Source of the DNA: an uncultured Ruminiclostridium sp.
Lineage (GTDB): Bacteria > Bacillota > Clostridia > Oscillospirales > Ruminococcaceae
Direction of reading: 5' to 3'
Length of the DNA: 64,000 bases
NCBI GenBank assembly: GCA_910579265.1
Contig: CAJTTE010000001.1
Coordinates: forward strand, 62,001-126,000
The position numbers and the translations under genes are program-made. Below, piece by piece: positions 17,282 through 27,523 of the stretch; within the stretch, counting starts at the first letter, position 1; each line of letters starts with the position of its first letter. The notes under the pieces are model-generated. The model was not told where the DNA came from and ran no database searches. It was given only the letters and a program-made list of their open reading frames with translations.

Positions 17282-17836
17282 ATGAAAGAAGTTCTTGAAT
17301 CCGCTAAGAAAAAAATGGAAAAATGCATTTCTTCACTGGAGCATGAATTTTCCACAATACGCGCCGGTCGTGCAAATCCCGCAGTTCTCGACAAAATAAC
17401 AGTGGATTATTACGGTTCGCCTACACAAATTAACGCTATGGCGGCAATTTCGGTTTCCGAAGCCCGCATACTTGTGATCCAACCCTGGGACGCTTCTTCA
17501 ATAAAGGCCATTGAAAAGGCAATTCTTGCAAGCGACATCGGAATTACTCCTACAAACGACGGAAAATGCCTTAGAATCGTTTTTCCTCAGCTTACGGAGG
17601 AAAGAAGAAAGGAACTGGTAAAACAGATATCCAAATATTGTGAAGAAGCAAAGGTAACGGTGCGTAATATACGCCGTGACGCAATGGATAAATTCAAGGC
17701 AATGAAGAAAAACTCCGAAATAACCGAGGACGATATGAAAAATTGCGAAAAGGATATTCAGAAGCTTACCGACCAGTTCTGCGATAAGGTCGACACAGTC
17801 GGCAAGGAAAAAGAGAAGGAAATAATGACAATATAA
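17282..17836 (+). CDS. frr: Ribosome recycling factor
   Basis: RRF splits post-termination ribosomes together with EF-G. The 184-residue length is standard. The conserved segments FSTIRAGRANPAVLDKI near 21-37, ITPTNDGKCLRI and VRNIRRDAMDKFK near 128-140 are present. GAAAGGAA precedes the ATG. The last base of its stop codon is the first base of the uppS start (TAATG), so the two are translationally coupled. Confidence 0.96.
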   Translation: MKEVLESAKKKMEKCISSLEHEFSTIRAGRANPAVLDKITVDYYGSPTQINAMAAISVSEARILVIQPWDASSIKAIEKAILASDIGITPTNDGKCLRIVFPQLTEERRKELVKQISKYCEEAKVTVRNIRRDAMDKFKAMKKNSEITEDDMKNCEKDIQKLTDQFCDKVDTVGKEKEKEIMTI

Positions 17837-18555
17837 TGGATTCTGAAAATTTAGTCCGCAAGCTTGGTATAAAGCATATAGGAATAATAATGGACGGAAA
17901 CGGCAGGTGGGCCAAAAAAAGGCTTTTGCCGAGAATGGCCGGTCATTCGCAAGGGGCTAAGGCATTTAAAAACTGTCTTAACAGCTGCGTAAAATCAGGT
18001 GTGCCTTGTGTTACATTTTATGCTTTTTCAACGGAAAACTGGTCAAGGCCCGAGGAGGAAGTCAACTCTCTTATGAAGCTTTTTTGCAGCTTTATGGATG
18101 AGATGATGAAACAGGATGATCAAAATATACGTCTTCGATTTTTGGGCAACAGAAGCCGTTTATCAGATGAAGTCAGAGACAAGATGACCGAAGCCGAAAA
18201 AATGTCCGAAAAAAATACCGGTATGTGGTGCTGTATAGCATTTAATTACGGAGGTCGCGAGGAGATAATAAATGCCGTAAAAACAACGGCTTTAATGTAT
18301 AAATCAGGTAAACTGGATATAGATGATCTGAATGAGGATAATTTTTCGGATTTTCTTTATACGAGCGGATTGCCTGATGTAGATCTCATTATACGTCCCA
18401 GCGGAGAAAAGCGTCTTTCGAATTTTTTAATATGGCAGAGTTCTTATGCCGAATTTGTGTTTATGGATGTTCTGTGGCCTGATTTTTCCGAAAAGGATTT
18501 AATCGACGCTTTAATAGAATACGGTAAAAGGAACCGCCGTTTCGGCGGAGTTTAG
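17836..18555 (+). CDS. uppS: Isoprenyl transferase (undecaprenyl diphosphate synthase)
   Basis: This cis-prenyltransferase makes undecaprenyl diphosphate, the lipid carrier for cell-wall synthesis. The 239 residues contain MDGNGRWAK (19-27) with catalytic D20, FYAFSTENW near 61, and the C-terminal DLIIRPSGEKRLSNFL segment for substrate binding. It overlaps the frr stop by one base, and cdsA follows after 12 bp. Confidence 0.96.
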   Translation: MDSENLVRKLGIKHIGIIMDGNGRWAKKRLLPRMAGHSQGAKAFKNCLNSCVKSGVPCVTFYAFSTENWSRPEEEVNSLMKLFCSFMDEMMKQDDQNIRLRFLGNRSRLSDEVRDKMTEAEKMSEKNTGMWCCIAFNYGGREEIINAVKTTALMYKSGKLDIDDLNEDNFSDFLYTSGLPDVDLIIRPSGEKRLSNFLIWQSSYAEFVFMDVLWPDFSEKDLIDALIEYGKRNRRFGGV

Positions 18556-18567
18556 GACGGTTTTTGT

Positions 18568-19413
18568 ATGGTTAAAAGAATACTTACCGCTGTTATTGCG
18601 CTTCCGTTGGTTATATTGCTTTTGTGGCTTGATAACCCCGTGCTTATGATGGCCGGTATGACTATTGTATCGGTGATATCTGTGGGAGAGATATTGCTTG
18701 CAACAAAGTATTTTTCAAATAAGGGGATCGCGGCTGTTTGTATGATTTTCGTAACGGCGCTTCCGTCGTTTTTATGCTTTGATGTGATGATACGCTATTT
18801 CCCTATGCTTTCGGGCACATTTCTTCTGATAATGTTTATAATAATGCTGTTTGATCATGAAAAGGTAAAATTTCAGGAAATTGCCCTTATGAGCTTTGTT
18901 TCATTTCTGGTTCCGCTTTCATTGAGCACTATAGTATTTCTGGAAAAGAAAAATGAATACGGTATTTTTTATGTAATCCTGGCATTGCTCATACCCTGGA
19001 TAAGCGACGCAGGCGCGTATTTTGTCGGTTCGGCAATGGGTAAGCATAAGATGGCACCTAAAATCAGTCCCAAGAAGTCATGGGAGGGTTTTTTCGGGGG
19101 GATCGTCACTGCTGTAATTTCCGTTATAGCAGTAGGCCTGGGATATCCGTGGTACATCGGATTAATTGGCGGTACCGCCGACTTCACAGTAAATATACCG
19201 TTATTGATTGTTGTTGCAATAGTTGGGTCGGTACTGGGAGTAATCGGTGATTTTTCCGCTTCGCTTCTTAAAAGACAATGCATGGTAAAGGATTTCGGAT
19301 CAATTTTGCCGGGACACGGAGGAATATTGGACAGATTTGACAGCGTTCTTTTTGTCGCACCGTTTCTTTATTTTGTTTTTAATATGATCGAACCGATACA
19401 AATGATTGTTTAG
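18568..19413 (+). CDS. cdsA: Phosphatidate cytidylyltransferase
   Basis: CdsA is the integral membrane enzyme that makes CDP-diacylglycerol for phospholipid synthesis. The 281-residue protein has multiple hydrophobic segments through the first 150 residues and again near 195-225. The family signature is complete: SPKKSWEGF, then SASLLKRQCMVKDFGSILPG followed by HGGILDRFDS. It lies 12 bp after uppS. A strong AGGAGG overlaps its stop codon and serves dxr. Confidence 0.95.
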   Translation: MVKRILTAVIALPLVILLLWLDNPVLMMAGMTIVSVISVGEILLATKYFSNKGIAAVCMIFVTALPSFLCFDVMIRYFPMLSGTFLLIMFIIMLFDHEKVKFQEIALMSFVSFLVPLSLSTIVFLEKKNEYGIFYVILALLIPWISDAGAYFVGSAMGKHKMAPKISPKKSWEGFFGGIVTAVISVIAVGLGYPWYIGLIGGTADFTVNIPLLIVVAIVGSVLGVIGDFSASLLKRQCMVKDFGSILPGHGGILDRFDSVLFVAPFLYFVFNMIEPIQMIV

Positions 19414-19419
19414 GAGGAA

Positions 19420-20613
19420 ATGCCGAATTATATTAGGTATAAACCTGATATAACTTCGGCTTTATTTTGGTTTATGAAGGAGATCGTACTGTTAGGCTCT
19501 ACCGGTTCCATAGGGACACAGGTATTGGATGTGGCAAGGTTGCATAATATAAAGATAAAGGCTTTGTCCGCAAACAGCAATGTTAATCTTCTGGCGGATC
19601 AGGCAAGGGAGTATTCGCCTTCGTTTATCTGTATAGGAGATGAAGATAAATACGATGAACTGAAAAGACTGATAGATGACAGAAGGATCAAGATACTCTG
19701 CGGAAAAGATGGACTTTGCGAATTGGCATCGCTTGCCTGTGATATGGTTGTAAACGCCATTGTGGGAACGGCGGGTTTTTTGCCTACACTAACCGCAATA
19801 GAAGCGGGAAACCGTATTGCCTTAGCGAATAAGGAGTCCCTTGTTGTGGGCGGTGAGATGATAATAGCCGCCGCAAGGAAGAAAAAAATAAAAATCATGC
19901 CTATAGACAGTGAGCATTCGGCTATTTTTCAGTCGCTGGCAGGCAATGAAGAAAACAGGATCAATAAAATTATTCTTACCGCATCGGGAGGCCCCTTCAG
20001 AGGATATACTTCAGAGATGCTGAAAAGGGTTACCGCTGATCAGGCTTTAAAGCATCCGAACTGGTGCATGGGTCCAAAAATAACAATAGACAGCGCCACC
20101 ATGATGAATAAAGGATTAGAGCTTATCGAGGCCGTATGGCTTTTTAATGTACGGGCTGATCAGGTAGAGATAGTTGTGCATCCGCAAAGCATTCTGCATT
20201 CGGCTGTGGAGTTTGATGACGGATCGGTAATAGGCCAGTTAGGTGTTCCGGATATGAGGATACCCATTCAGTTGGCTCTGACATATCCGAAAAGATATGC
20301 ATCATGCGCAAAGCCTCTTTCTCTTACCGATATAAGCTGTCTGACCTTTGAAAAACCCGACGATAGGGTTTTCCCTTGTATGGACATTGCCCGGAGTGCG
20401 CTGGAAAAGGGAGGAAACATGCCTTGTATAATGAACAGGGCAAATGAGACGGCAGTAAAAATGTTTTTGGACGGTAAAATCAAGTTTTTTGAAATACCGG
20501 AAAAAATACAATGGGCAATGGAAAATGTAAGTTATTCAAAAGAAATTTCAATTGATATTATTTTTGAAACAGAGAGAGAAACAGATGAAAAGATGAGTAG
20601 GATCGTAAGCTGA
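19420..20613 (+). CDS. dxr: 1-deoxy-D-xylulose 5-phosphate reductoisomerase
   Basis: Dxr (IspC) converts DXP to MEP, the committed step of the non-mevalonate isoprenoid pathway. The NADPH motif GSTGSIG, SEHSAIFQ and the substrate-binding segment around MMNKGLE are present. The start is uncertain. AGGAGG sits only 2 bp before ATG 19420, giving 397 residues with an 18-residue extension. The family-typical start MKEIVLLGSTG is at 19474 (379 residues) but has no visible ribosome site. I list the longer form. It is embedded between cdsA and rseP. Confidence 0.9.
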   Translation: MPNYIRYKPDITSALFWFMKEIVLLGSTGSIGTQVLDVARLHNIKIKALSANSNVNLLADQAREYSPSFICIGDEDKYDELKRLIDDRRIKILCGKDGLCELASLACDMVVNAIVGTAGFLPTLTAIEAGNRIALANKESLVVGGEMIIAAARKKKIKIMPIDSEHSAIFQSLAGNEENRINKIILTASGGPFRGYTSEMLKRVTADQALKHPNWCMGPKITIDSATMMNKGLELIEAVWLFNVRADQVEIVVHPQSILHSAVEFDDGSVIGQLGVPDMRIPIQLALTYPKRYASCAKPLSLTDISCLTFEKPDDRVFPCMDIARSALEKGGNMPCIMNRANETAVKMFLDGKIKFFEIPEKIQWAMENVSYSKEISIDIIFETERETDEKMSRIVS

Positions 20614-20624
20614 TAGGAGGCATT

Positions 20625-21686
20625 ATGACTATTTTTTTAGCAATTCTTGCATTTTGTATCATTATAATCATTCACGAAATGGGACATTTTTTTGCGGCCA
20701 AGGCTTGCGGTATGAAGGTAAGCGAGTTCTCACTGGGAATGGGGCCGAAAATTCTTAAAAAAAAGGGTAAGGAAACACTTTATACAATCAAGCTTCTGCC
20801 AATAGGCGGATCCGTTCAGCTTGGCGAGGACGAGGAAAGCGATGATCCGAGAAGCTTCAGAAATAAGCCGGTATGGCAGAGAATGATAGTTCTGGCTGCC
20901 GGACCGATAATGAATCTATTACTGGGAGTGATAGTATGTGCGATAGTTATTATCATTAACGGTATAGTCGTAACACCGGAAATAGCGGAGTTCAGAGGAG
21001 AGTCTCCCTCATCAAATCAGCTGCTTAAGGAAGGAGACGAAATAATTGAGATCAACGGTCATTCGATCTGGAGCTCAATGGATATTTCCTATGCTCTCCA
21101 GAACAGTGCGATGAAGGCGTCTGCCGACGATGAATATCTGAGCTATTCTTTTAAGGTTAAACGTGACGGAGAAATATTGTCGTTTGATAATGTCAAATTT
21201 TCTCTTTTAAAAAATGATAACGGAGCTACAAGCGTTTCATTGGATTTCGCGGTGCGGGCGCGTAAAATAGATTTCGGAAATGTTTTTGTTTACAGTTTTA
21301 AGGAAGCAGCAACTTATGGGCGACTTGTCTGGATTTCTCTTATTGATCTTATAAGCGGTACTTACGGGCTAAACGATCTTTCGGGACCTATAGGAACAGT
21401 ATCGGCTATTTCTCAGACAGCTTCGGCAAGTCAAAGCCTCAAGGTAAATATTATCAGTCTTTTATCAATGATCTCACTTATAACAATAAATCTTGGTATT
21501 TTTAACTTGCTGCCGGTACCTGCTTTAGACGGAAGCCGCATATTGTTTTTAGTAATTGAGCTTATAAGAAGAAAACCGCTAAAACCTGAGCATGAGGGAA
21601 TGGTTCACTTTATAGGCTTTGCCGCACTTATGGTTCTTATGCTGGTAGTGACTTTTAACGATATTGTCAAGCTCATATCGGGATAG
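20625..21686 (+). CDS. rseP: RIP-type site-2 metalloprotease (RseP/RasP)
   Basis: This membrane zinc protease cuts transmembrane substrates, typically anti-sigma factors and signal-peptide remnants. The active site HEMGH (17-21) is in the first transmembrane helix, a PDZ domain lies at roughly 115-205, and the second ligand motif NLLPVPALDGSR is in the C-terminal helix region. The 353-residue length is usual. An AGGAGG site precedes it, and it sits between dxr and ispG as in many Firmicutes. Confidence 0.94.
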   Translation: MTIFLAILAFCIIIIIHEMGHFFAAKACGMKVSEFSLGMGPKILKKKGKETLYTIKLLPIGGSVQLGEDEESDDPRSFRNKPVWQRMIVLAAGPIMNLLLGVIVCAIVIIINGIVVTPEIAEFRGESPSSNQLLKEGDEIIEINGHSIWSSMDISYALQNSAMKASADDEYLSYSFKVKRDGEILSFDNVKFSLLKNDNGATSVSLDFAVRARKIDFGNVFVYSFKEAATYGRLVWISLIDLISGTYGLNDLSGPIGTVSAISQTASASQSLKVNIISLLSMISLITINLGIFNLLPVPALDGSRILFLVIELIRRKPLKPEHEGMVHFIGFAALMVLMLVVTFNDIVKLISG

Positions 21687-21758
21687 TAAGCGGCATTGCT
21701 TTAAAATAATAATACAGATATTACTGTAGTTTCATAGCATGCGAAAGGAGCAGGGAGA

Positions 21759-22793
21759 TTGAAAAAAAAGGTAAGAGTAGGCAATATTGTTTTAGGCGAC
21801 GGCAATATTTATGTTCAGTCCATGCTTAATATTCCTTACAATGATGTTGAGGGAAATATAAGACAGGCAATTGAACTGGAGCGTGCCGGCTGTGAAATAA
21901 TCCGTGTTTCCGTTCCGTCTGTTGACGCTGTCAGACTTATTCCGGCCATAAAAAACGAAATTAAAATTCCTCTTGTAGCCGACATTCATTTCGATTACAG
22001 GATTGCTCTTAAATGTATTGAAAAGGGGGTTGATAAATTAAGAATAAACCCCGGTAATATAGGTTCGGATGATAAAGTAAGAGAGGTTTGCAGGGCTTGC
22101 AGCAGTTATAATATTCCTATAAGGATAGGAGTAAACTCCGGTTCACTGGAAAAGGAACTGCTGAAAAAATACGGGTCTCCATGCGCCGACGCGTTGGTGG
22201 AGAGCGCTATGAATCATATAAGAATATTGGAGGAACAGAATTTCTTTAATATAATTGTGTCAATGAAAGCTTCTTCGGTTCCGGTTACCATAGATGCATA
22301 CAGAAAGCTAAACAGTATATGTGATTATCCTCTTCATTTAGGAGTCACAGAGGCCGGCACGGAAAGAATGGGAATTATCAAGTCGTCAATCGGAATAGGC
22401 TCGTTGCTTTGTGACGGTATCGGAGATACAATAAGGGTTTCACTTACGGAAGATCCCGTTTATGAAATAAAGGCGGCTTTAGATATCCTGACCGCAGTCG
22501 GTATGGGAAGAGACAGCGTTGAAATAATTTCATGTCCTACGTGCGGCAGAACGAATATAAATATAATCGAGCTTGCCCATAAAGTGGAAAAAGCTACCGA
22601 AAACATACATAAAAAGCTTAAAATCGCCGTTATGGGATGTTTGGTAAACGGTCCGGGAGAAGCGCGTGAAGCGGATATAGGAATTGCCGGCGGCAACGGT
22701 GAGGGGCTGGTTTTTAAAAAAGGAGAGATATTGCGCAAGGTTAAGGAAGAAGATCTGCTTAAGGCTTTGCTCGATGAGATCGACAGAATTTAA
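21759..22793 (+). CDS. ispG: 4-hydroxy-3-methylbut-2-enyl-diphosphate synthase (IspG/GcpE)
   Basis: IspG is the [4Fe-4S] enzyme that converts MEcPP to HMBPP in the MEP pathway. Cluster cysteines are in CPTCGRT near 250 and CLVNGPGE near 289. The 344 residues begin with a TTG start (MKKKVRVG), preceded by GGAG at a workable distance; no ATG gives the family N-terminus. Together with dxr and uppS this puts three isoprenoid genes in one cluster. A composite repeat follows before polC. Confidence 0.94.
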   Translation: MKKKVRVGNIVLGDGNIYVQSMLNIPYNDVEGNIRQAIELERAGCEIIRVSVPSVDAVRLIPAIKNEIKIPLVADIHFDYRIALKCIEKGVDKLRINPGNIGSDDKVREVCRACSSYNIPIRIGVNSGSLEKELLKKYGSPCADALVESAMNHIRILEEQNFFNIIVSMKASSVPVTIDAYRKLNSICDYPLHLGVTEAGTERMGIIKSSIGIGSLLCDGIGDTIRVSLTEDPVYEIKAALDILTAVGMGRDSVEIISCPTCGRTNINIIELAHKVEKATENIHKKLKIAVMGCLVNGPGEAREADIGIAGGNGEGLVFKKGEILRKVKEEDLLKALLDEIDRI

Positions 22794-22839
22794 AGGGTTT
22801 TATAAAAGAGCCGTTAATTTGTCCATATAGGTTGTGGCA

Positions 22840-23091
22840 GGGCGTATCTGAAAACTAAGCTTTTTTTCGATTTCGCAGAATGAGTGGCGATTTTAAGGAA
22901 AAAAGCGGAGAAATATGGTAATTTTTTAGCATTTTTAATGTGAGATGCACTAGCAGTTAGTAAAAATTGTGCAAATTATGATATTTCATACCAATCCCTT
23001 TTTAAACTGACGTAATACCCACAGTTTAAAAAGGGATTGCACCCCAAACACTTATCCAATAGTTTTAAAAGGGATTAGTATCAGATAGCCC
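22840..23091. mobile_element. Dispersed repeat family, copy A (MITE-like), interrupted by a palindrome
   Basis: The left end GGGCGTATCTGA (22840-22851) is matched by the inverted right end TATCAGATAGCCC (23079-23091). The interior shares the exact 19-mer GATTTTAAGGAAAAAAGCG (22889-22907) with copy C at 46686-46704, and the 3' word CAGTTAGTAAAAATTGTGCAA corresponds to similar words in copies B and C. The order of shared words is the same in all three copies. Non-coding. Confidence 0.6.
22988..23081. repeat. Nested palindromic repeat inside copy A
   Basis: AATCCCTTTTTAAACT (22993-23008) is the exact reverse complement of AGTTTAAAAAGGGATT (23023-23038), a 16-bp stem with a 14-nt loop. A third arm AGTTTTAAAAGGGATTAGTA (from 23061) pairs imperfectly with 22988-23008. 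The three arms look like a palindromic element partly duplicated or inserted into itself. Confidence 0.6.
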
Positions 23092-23116
23092 ATAATTAAG
23101 AAGGGAAAAATTATAT

Positions 23117-26100
23117 ATGTCTAAAAAGCTTTGTGAATTGTTCAAACAAAATGATTTTGATGATATAATCGGTAAAGGTGAAGTACTTTCGATTATTTAT
23201 AATAAAATAAGCAGATCAATATTGATACAGATTTCTATGGATGATATTCCTCAGGCGGAGCAGATCCTTTCTGCGGCAGAATATATTAAAAACCAGCTGG
23301 ATATCAGTTCTGTTGAAATATTTCCCAAATATCCTTCCGTGCTTTTTTCCGCGGAAAGAATATATCATATAATCGAGCTTCTACATGCAAAACCAATGTT
23401 AAAGGGCAAAATAAACGGTTATTTAAAAAATGCGGAAATATATGAAGGCGACGGTACATATGAAATTACCCTTAAAAACGGGGGAGCTGATATTCTTACT
23501 GACGGTCATATTGATAAAGAAATAGAAAAATACGCCAAAGGCTTTTTCGGTGTGGAAATAAAGGTTATTTTTGAAGGTGTAAAAAACGTGGACATAGATA
23601 ACAGGGAGGAAAAAATACGTCTTGATGACGCAGAACTTCCGCCACCGCCTCCTGAGGCATTTATTCCCGCGCCTCCTCCGGTCAATAATACGCCATCCTC
23701 GGGTAAAAAAGCATATGGCGGTTCTTATGGAGATAATGGCGGTAGTACTCAGCAAAGGCGTTCAAGAGGACTTAATGTTCTTAAGGAGCCTGAAAAAATG
23801 CCTCTTATGTTTGACTGTGACTTTTTCGAAAATGAGGCTGAGCTTCTGGCCGGAAAAGCAATAAACAATCATCCCGAGGATATGAAGAATATTTTTGAGG
23901 AGCGCCCGAACGTTACCGTTTGGGGGGAAATATTCAGCGTTGAGGAAAAAACCATAAAAAACGGTGAATTTATGATCCTGAACGCATATTTTACCGATTA
24001 TACCAACTCGCAAATTTTGAGAATCTTTACTCCTTCAGACAGAGCCAATGAATATGGTTTCATAAAAAAGGGAAATTCTATTTTAGTAAACGGTGATGTT
24101 AAGTTCGATACGTTTACCAAATCAAACTACATTGAACCCAAGGCGATAATGAAAGTCAGGAAAATCGAAAAAATCGATAATGCTCCGGAAAAGCGAGTAG
24201 AGCTTCATATGCACTCCAATATGTCGGATCTCGACGCTTTGACCCCTGCCGGTGATCTAGTAAAACGTGCATTTAAATGGGGCCATAGGGCTGTGGCAAT
24301 TACGGATCACGGAAATGTTCAGGCATACCCCGACGCTATGAACGCTTTAAATGACATTCGCAAAAGTTCACCTGATACACAATTCAAAGTACTGTTCGGA
24401 ATGGAAGCATATTTCGTTAATGACGGTCATTCTCTTGTGGAGGGATGCACAAACCGCTCCGTTAACGATGACATAATTATTTTTGACATAGAAACCACAG
24501 GACTTTCTCATGCTACGGAGCGTATTACCGAAATAGGAGCAGTAAAGCTCAGAGATCTTAAAGTCATAGATGAATTCAATATATTTGTGGATCCTGAAAG
24601 GCATATTCCGGACAATATCACTGAGCTTACGGGGATTACCGATGAAATGGTTGCCGGCGCACCTAAAGAGGGGGAAGCCGTAAGAAAATTTTTGGATTTT
24701 TGCGGGGACGCACCGCTTATAGCGCATAATTCAGATTTCGATACTTCCTTTATACGCGCCGCAGCAGAGCGGAATAAAATAAACTATCACAATGCCGCGA
24801 TCGATTCACTTAAGCTATGCAGAGCTGCAATTCCCAACAAAAAGAAATATACTCTTGACGCAATGGCCAGCGAAATGGGTCTCGGAGATTTTAATCATCA
24901 CCGGGCCAGCGATGACGCCAGAATGCTGGCAATGATCTATATAAAACTTATTGAGCTTTCTCAGAAGGGAAGAAAAATTGAAAAACTCGGTGATTTAAAT
25001 ACGGTCCTCGGTAATGTTGACGTTAAAAAGATGCCTACGTTCCATCAGATTATAATTGCAAAAAACAATACGGGTCTTAAAAATCTTTACAAGCTTATCT
25101 CATACTCCAACCTTGATTATTTCGCAAAAAAACCCAGGATACCTATGTCCGAGCTAAAAAATCACCGAGAAGGTCTTATTATCGGAAGCGCTTGTGAAGC
25201 AGGAGAACTGTACCGCGCAATACTTGACGGAAAATCAGAGGAAAGCATAGAGGAAATAGCGTCCTTTTACGATTTTCTTGAAATCCAACCTGTCGGAAAC
25301 AATATGTTCCTTGTGAGAAACGGAAAGGTTCAGTCTCCGGATACGCTTAAGGAATATAATAAAAAAATCGTGGCACTGGGTGAAAAGCTGAATAAGCCCG
25401 TAGTAGCCACATGCGACGTACATTTTATCAATAAGGAGGATTCCGTTTTCCGCGAAATATTGCAGGCAGGACAAGGTTATGACGACGCAGGTCATCAGGC
25501 TCCGCTTTATTTTCGGACCACGGATGAGATGCTGGAGGAATTTTCTTATCTGGGAGAAGAAAAGGCCTTTGAAGTTGTTGTTACCAATACAAACCGTATT
25601 GCCGATATGGTGGAGGATATAAGACCTATCCCCAAAGGAACATATACCCCTTTTATCGAAGGAGCCGAGCAAGAGCTTCAGGACCTTTGCTGGAATAAAG
25701 CCTATGAGCTTTACGGCAATCCGCTTCCGGAAGTGGTGGAAGGGCGCCTGAAAAAAGAATTGGACGCTATTATAAAATACGGTTTTTCCGTGCTTTATAT
25801 GATAGCACAGAAGCTTGTACACAAATCCAATGAGTGCGGGTATGCTGTCGGATCAAGAGGCTCGGTAGGTTCATCGTTGGTAGCTACTATGTCGGGAATA
25901 TCGGAGGTTAATCCGCTTCCGCCTCATTACAGATGCGGCAGGTGCAGGCATAACGAATTCATTACGGACGGTACTGTTCAGTCGGGTTATGATCTCCCCG
26001 CCAAAAAATGTCCGGAATGCGGTGAGGAAATGGAAAGAGACGGACATGACATACCTTTTGAAACCTTTCTCGGTTTTAAAGGAGACAAGGCACCGGATAT

Positions 26101-27523
26101 AGATCTGAATTTCAGCGGCGAATATCAGGCTCAGTCTCATAGATATACCGAAGAGCTTTTCGGTAAAGATCATGTTTTCAAGGCTGGTACTATTTCGGCT
26201 ATTCAGGATAAGACCGCATTCGGTTTTGTAAAAAAGTACGCTCAGGAGAGGGGAAAATCCTTTAATACCGCAGAAATGACGCGTCTTTCAATTGGATTTA
26301 CAGGAGTAAAGCGTACAACGTCGCAGCATCCGGGAGGAATGGTGGTTGTTCCGGATACATATGAAATATATGATTTTTCTCCTGTTCAAAGACCGGCAGA
26401 TGACGCGACAAAAGGAGTGATAACTACTCACTTCGATTTCCATGCGCTCCACGATACGATTTTGAAGCTTGACGAGTTAGGACATGATGTGCCTACTCTT
26501 TATAAGCATCTGGAGGATACAACGGGTAAAAAGATCGCCGACGTACCTACTTCGGATCCGTCAGTTTTAAGCTTGTTTACTTCAACCAAGGCGCTGAAAT
26601 TTGAGGAAGAGGATCCTAATCTGCTTCCGTTGGGTACATACGGCTTACCCGAATTCGGGACAAACTTTACTATTCAGATGCTTAAGGATTCTAAGCCGAA
26701 GCTTTTTTCGGATTTGCTTCAAATATCGGGTCTTTCTCACGGCACAGACGTTTATGTCGGCAATGCCAAGGATCTGATAGCAAACGGAACCTGTACTATT
26801 TCCGAGGTAATAGGAACTCGTGATAATATTATGGTTTATCTGATGCACAAAGGAGTTGAACCGGGACTTGCCTTTAAAATAATGGAGATAACCAGAAAGG
26901 GAAATGCAAAAAAACTTTTTGATGAAACCATATATAATGCTTTTAAAGAAAATAACGTTCCGGACTGGTATGTTGAAAGCTGTAAAAAAATAAAATATAT
27001 GTTTCCTAAAGCACATGCGGCAGCCTACGTTACGGGAGCGGTAAAGCTCGGCTGGTTTAAGGTTTATCATCCATCCGAATTTTATGCCGCCGTCTTAACA
27101 AAGCATACGGAAAATATCGAGATCAAAACGGTTCTGGGCGGTAAGGCGGCGGTAAAAAGCAGAATACAACAGATACAATCCAATCCCGAAGCCAGCCAAA
27201 AGGAGCAATCTATGGTCGAAGCATATTTGCTTATTTATGAAATGTTAAACCGAGGCATTAATTTTTTACCGGTTCATTATCTTAAGAGCGACGCAACGAA
27301 ATATGTTATTGAGGACGGAGATTTAAGACTGCCGTTGTTATCTGTTGACGGATGCGGTGAAAACGCGGCAAGAAGCCTTAAGGAAACCATTGCGAGCAAT
27401 AATTTTGTTAGCGTTGAGGACATACAGGTGGAGAGCGGAATAAATAAAACCGTTATGCAGAAGCTTGAGGATATGAATGTTTTTGAAGGTCTCGCTAAGT
27501 CGGCGCAAATGACTTTTTTTTAA
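23117..27523 (+). CDS. polC: DNA polymerase III alpha subunit, PolC type
   Basis: PolC is the replicative polymerase with built-in proofreading of low-GC Gram-positives. The 1468 residues show the expected order: an N-terminal region and a Pro-rich linker near 170-195, an OB-fold near 270-350, the PHP domain from ELHMHSNMSD near 361, and an inserted DnaQ-like exonuclease from about 452 (DIETTG, HNSDFDTSF, HRASDDARM). The polymerase core includes a four-cysteine zinc knuckle (CGRCRHN near 936-942, CPECGE near 964) and DLNFSG near 996. No lesions. It ends the pyrH-to-polC cluster. Confidence 0.97.
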   Translation: MSKKLCELFKQNDFDDIIGKGEVLSIIYNKISRSILIQISMDDIPQAEQILSAAEYIKNQLDISSVEIFPKYPSVLFSAERIYHIIELLHAKPMLKGKINGYLKNAEIYEGDGTYEITLKNGGADILTDGHIDKEIEKYAKGFFGVEIKVIFEGVKNVDIDNREEKIRLDDAELPPPPPEAFIPAPPPVNNTPSSGKKAYGGSYGDNGGSTQQRRSRGLNVLKEPEKMPLMFDCDFFENEAELLAGKAINNHPEDMKNIFEERPNVTVWGEIFSVEEKTIKNGEFMILNAYFTDYTNSQILRIFTPSDRANEYGFIKKGNSILVNGDVKFDTFTKSNYIEPKAIMKVRKIEKIDNAPEKRVELHMHSNMSDLDALTPAGDLVKRAFKWGHRAVAITDHGNVQAYPDAMNALNDIRKSSPDTQFKVLFGMEAYFVNDGHSLVEGCTNRSVNDDIIIFDIETTGLSHATERITEIGAVKLRDLKVIDEFNIFVDPERHIPDNITELTGITDEMVAGAPKEGEAVRKFLDFCGDAPLIAHNSDFDTSFIRAAAERNKINYHNAAIDSLKLCRAAIPNKKKYTLDAMASEMGLGDFNHHRASDDARMLAMIYIKLIELSQKGRKIEKLGDLNTVLGNVDVKKMPTFHQIIIAKNNTGLKNLYKLISYSNLDYFAKKPRIPMSELKNHREGLIIGSACEAGELYRAILDGKSEESIEEIASFYDFLEIQPVGNNMFLVRNGKVQSPDTLKEYNKKIVALGEKLNKPVVATCDVHFINKEDSVFREILQAGQGYDDAGHQAPLYFRTTDEMLEEFSYLGEEKAFEVVVTNTNRIADMVEDIRPIPKGTYTPFIEGAEQELQDLCWNKAYELYGNPLPEVVEGRLKKELDAIIKYGFSVLYMIAQKLVHKSNECGYAVGSRGSVGSSLVATMSGISEVNPLPPHYRCGRCRHNEFITDGTVQSGYDLPAKKCPECGEEMERDGHDIPFETFLGFKGDKAPDIDLNFSGEYQAQSHRYTEELFGKDHVFKAGTISAIQDKTAFGFVKKYAQERGKSFNTAEMTRLSIGFTGVKRTTSQHPGGMVVVPDTYEIYDFSPVQRPADDATKGVITTHFDFHALHDTILKLDELGHDVPTLYKHLEDTTGKKIADVPTSDPSVLSLFTSTKALKFEEEDPNLLPLGTYGLPEFGTNFTIQMLKDSKPKLFSDLLQISGLSHGTDVYVGNAKDLIANGTCTISEVIGTRDNIMVYLMHKGVEPGLAFKIMEITRKGNAKKLFDETIYNAFKENNVPDWYVESCKKIKYMFPKAHAAAYVTGAVKLGWFKVYHPSEFYAAVLTKHTENIEIKTVLGGKAAVKSRIQQIQSNPEASQKEQSMVEAYLLIYEMLNRGINFLPVHYLKSDATKYVIEDGDLRLPLLSVDGCGENAARSLKETIASNNFVSVEDIQVESGINKTVMQKLEDMNVFEGLAKSAQMTFF

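Larger units (their letters stand above)
22794..23116 (+). other. Intergenic region between ispG and polC, filled by repeats
   Basis: Almost all of this 323-bp gap is a composite repeat (22840-23091) with a nested palindromic element (22988-23081). No gene is seen. The polC ribosome site AAGAAGGG follows directly. Confidence 0.6.
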
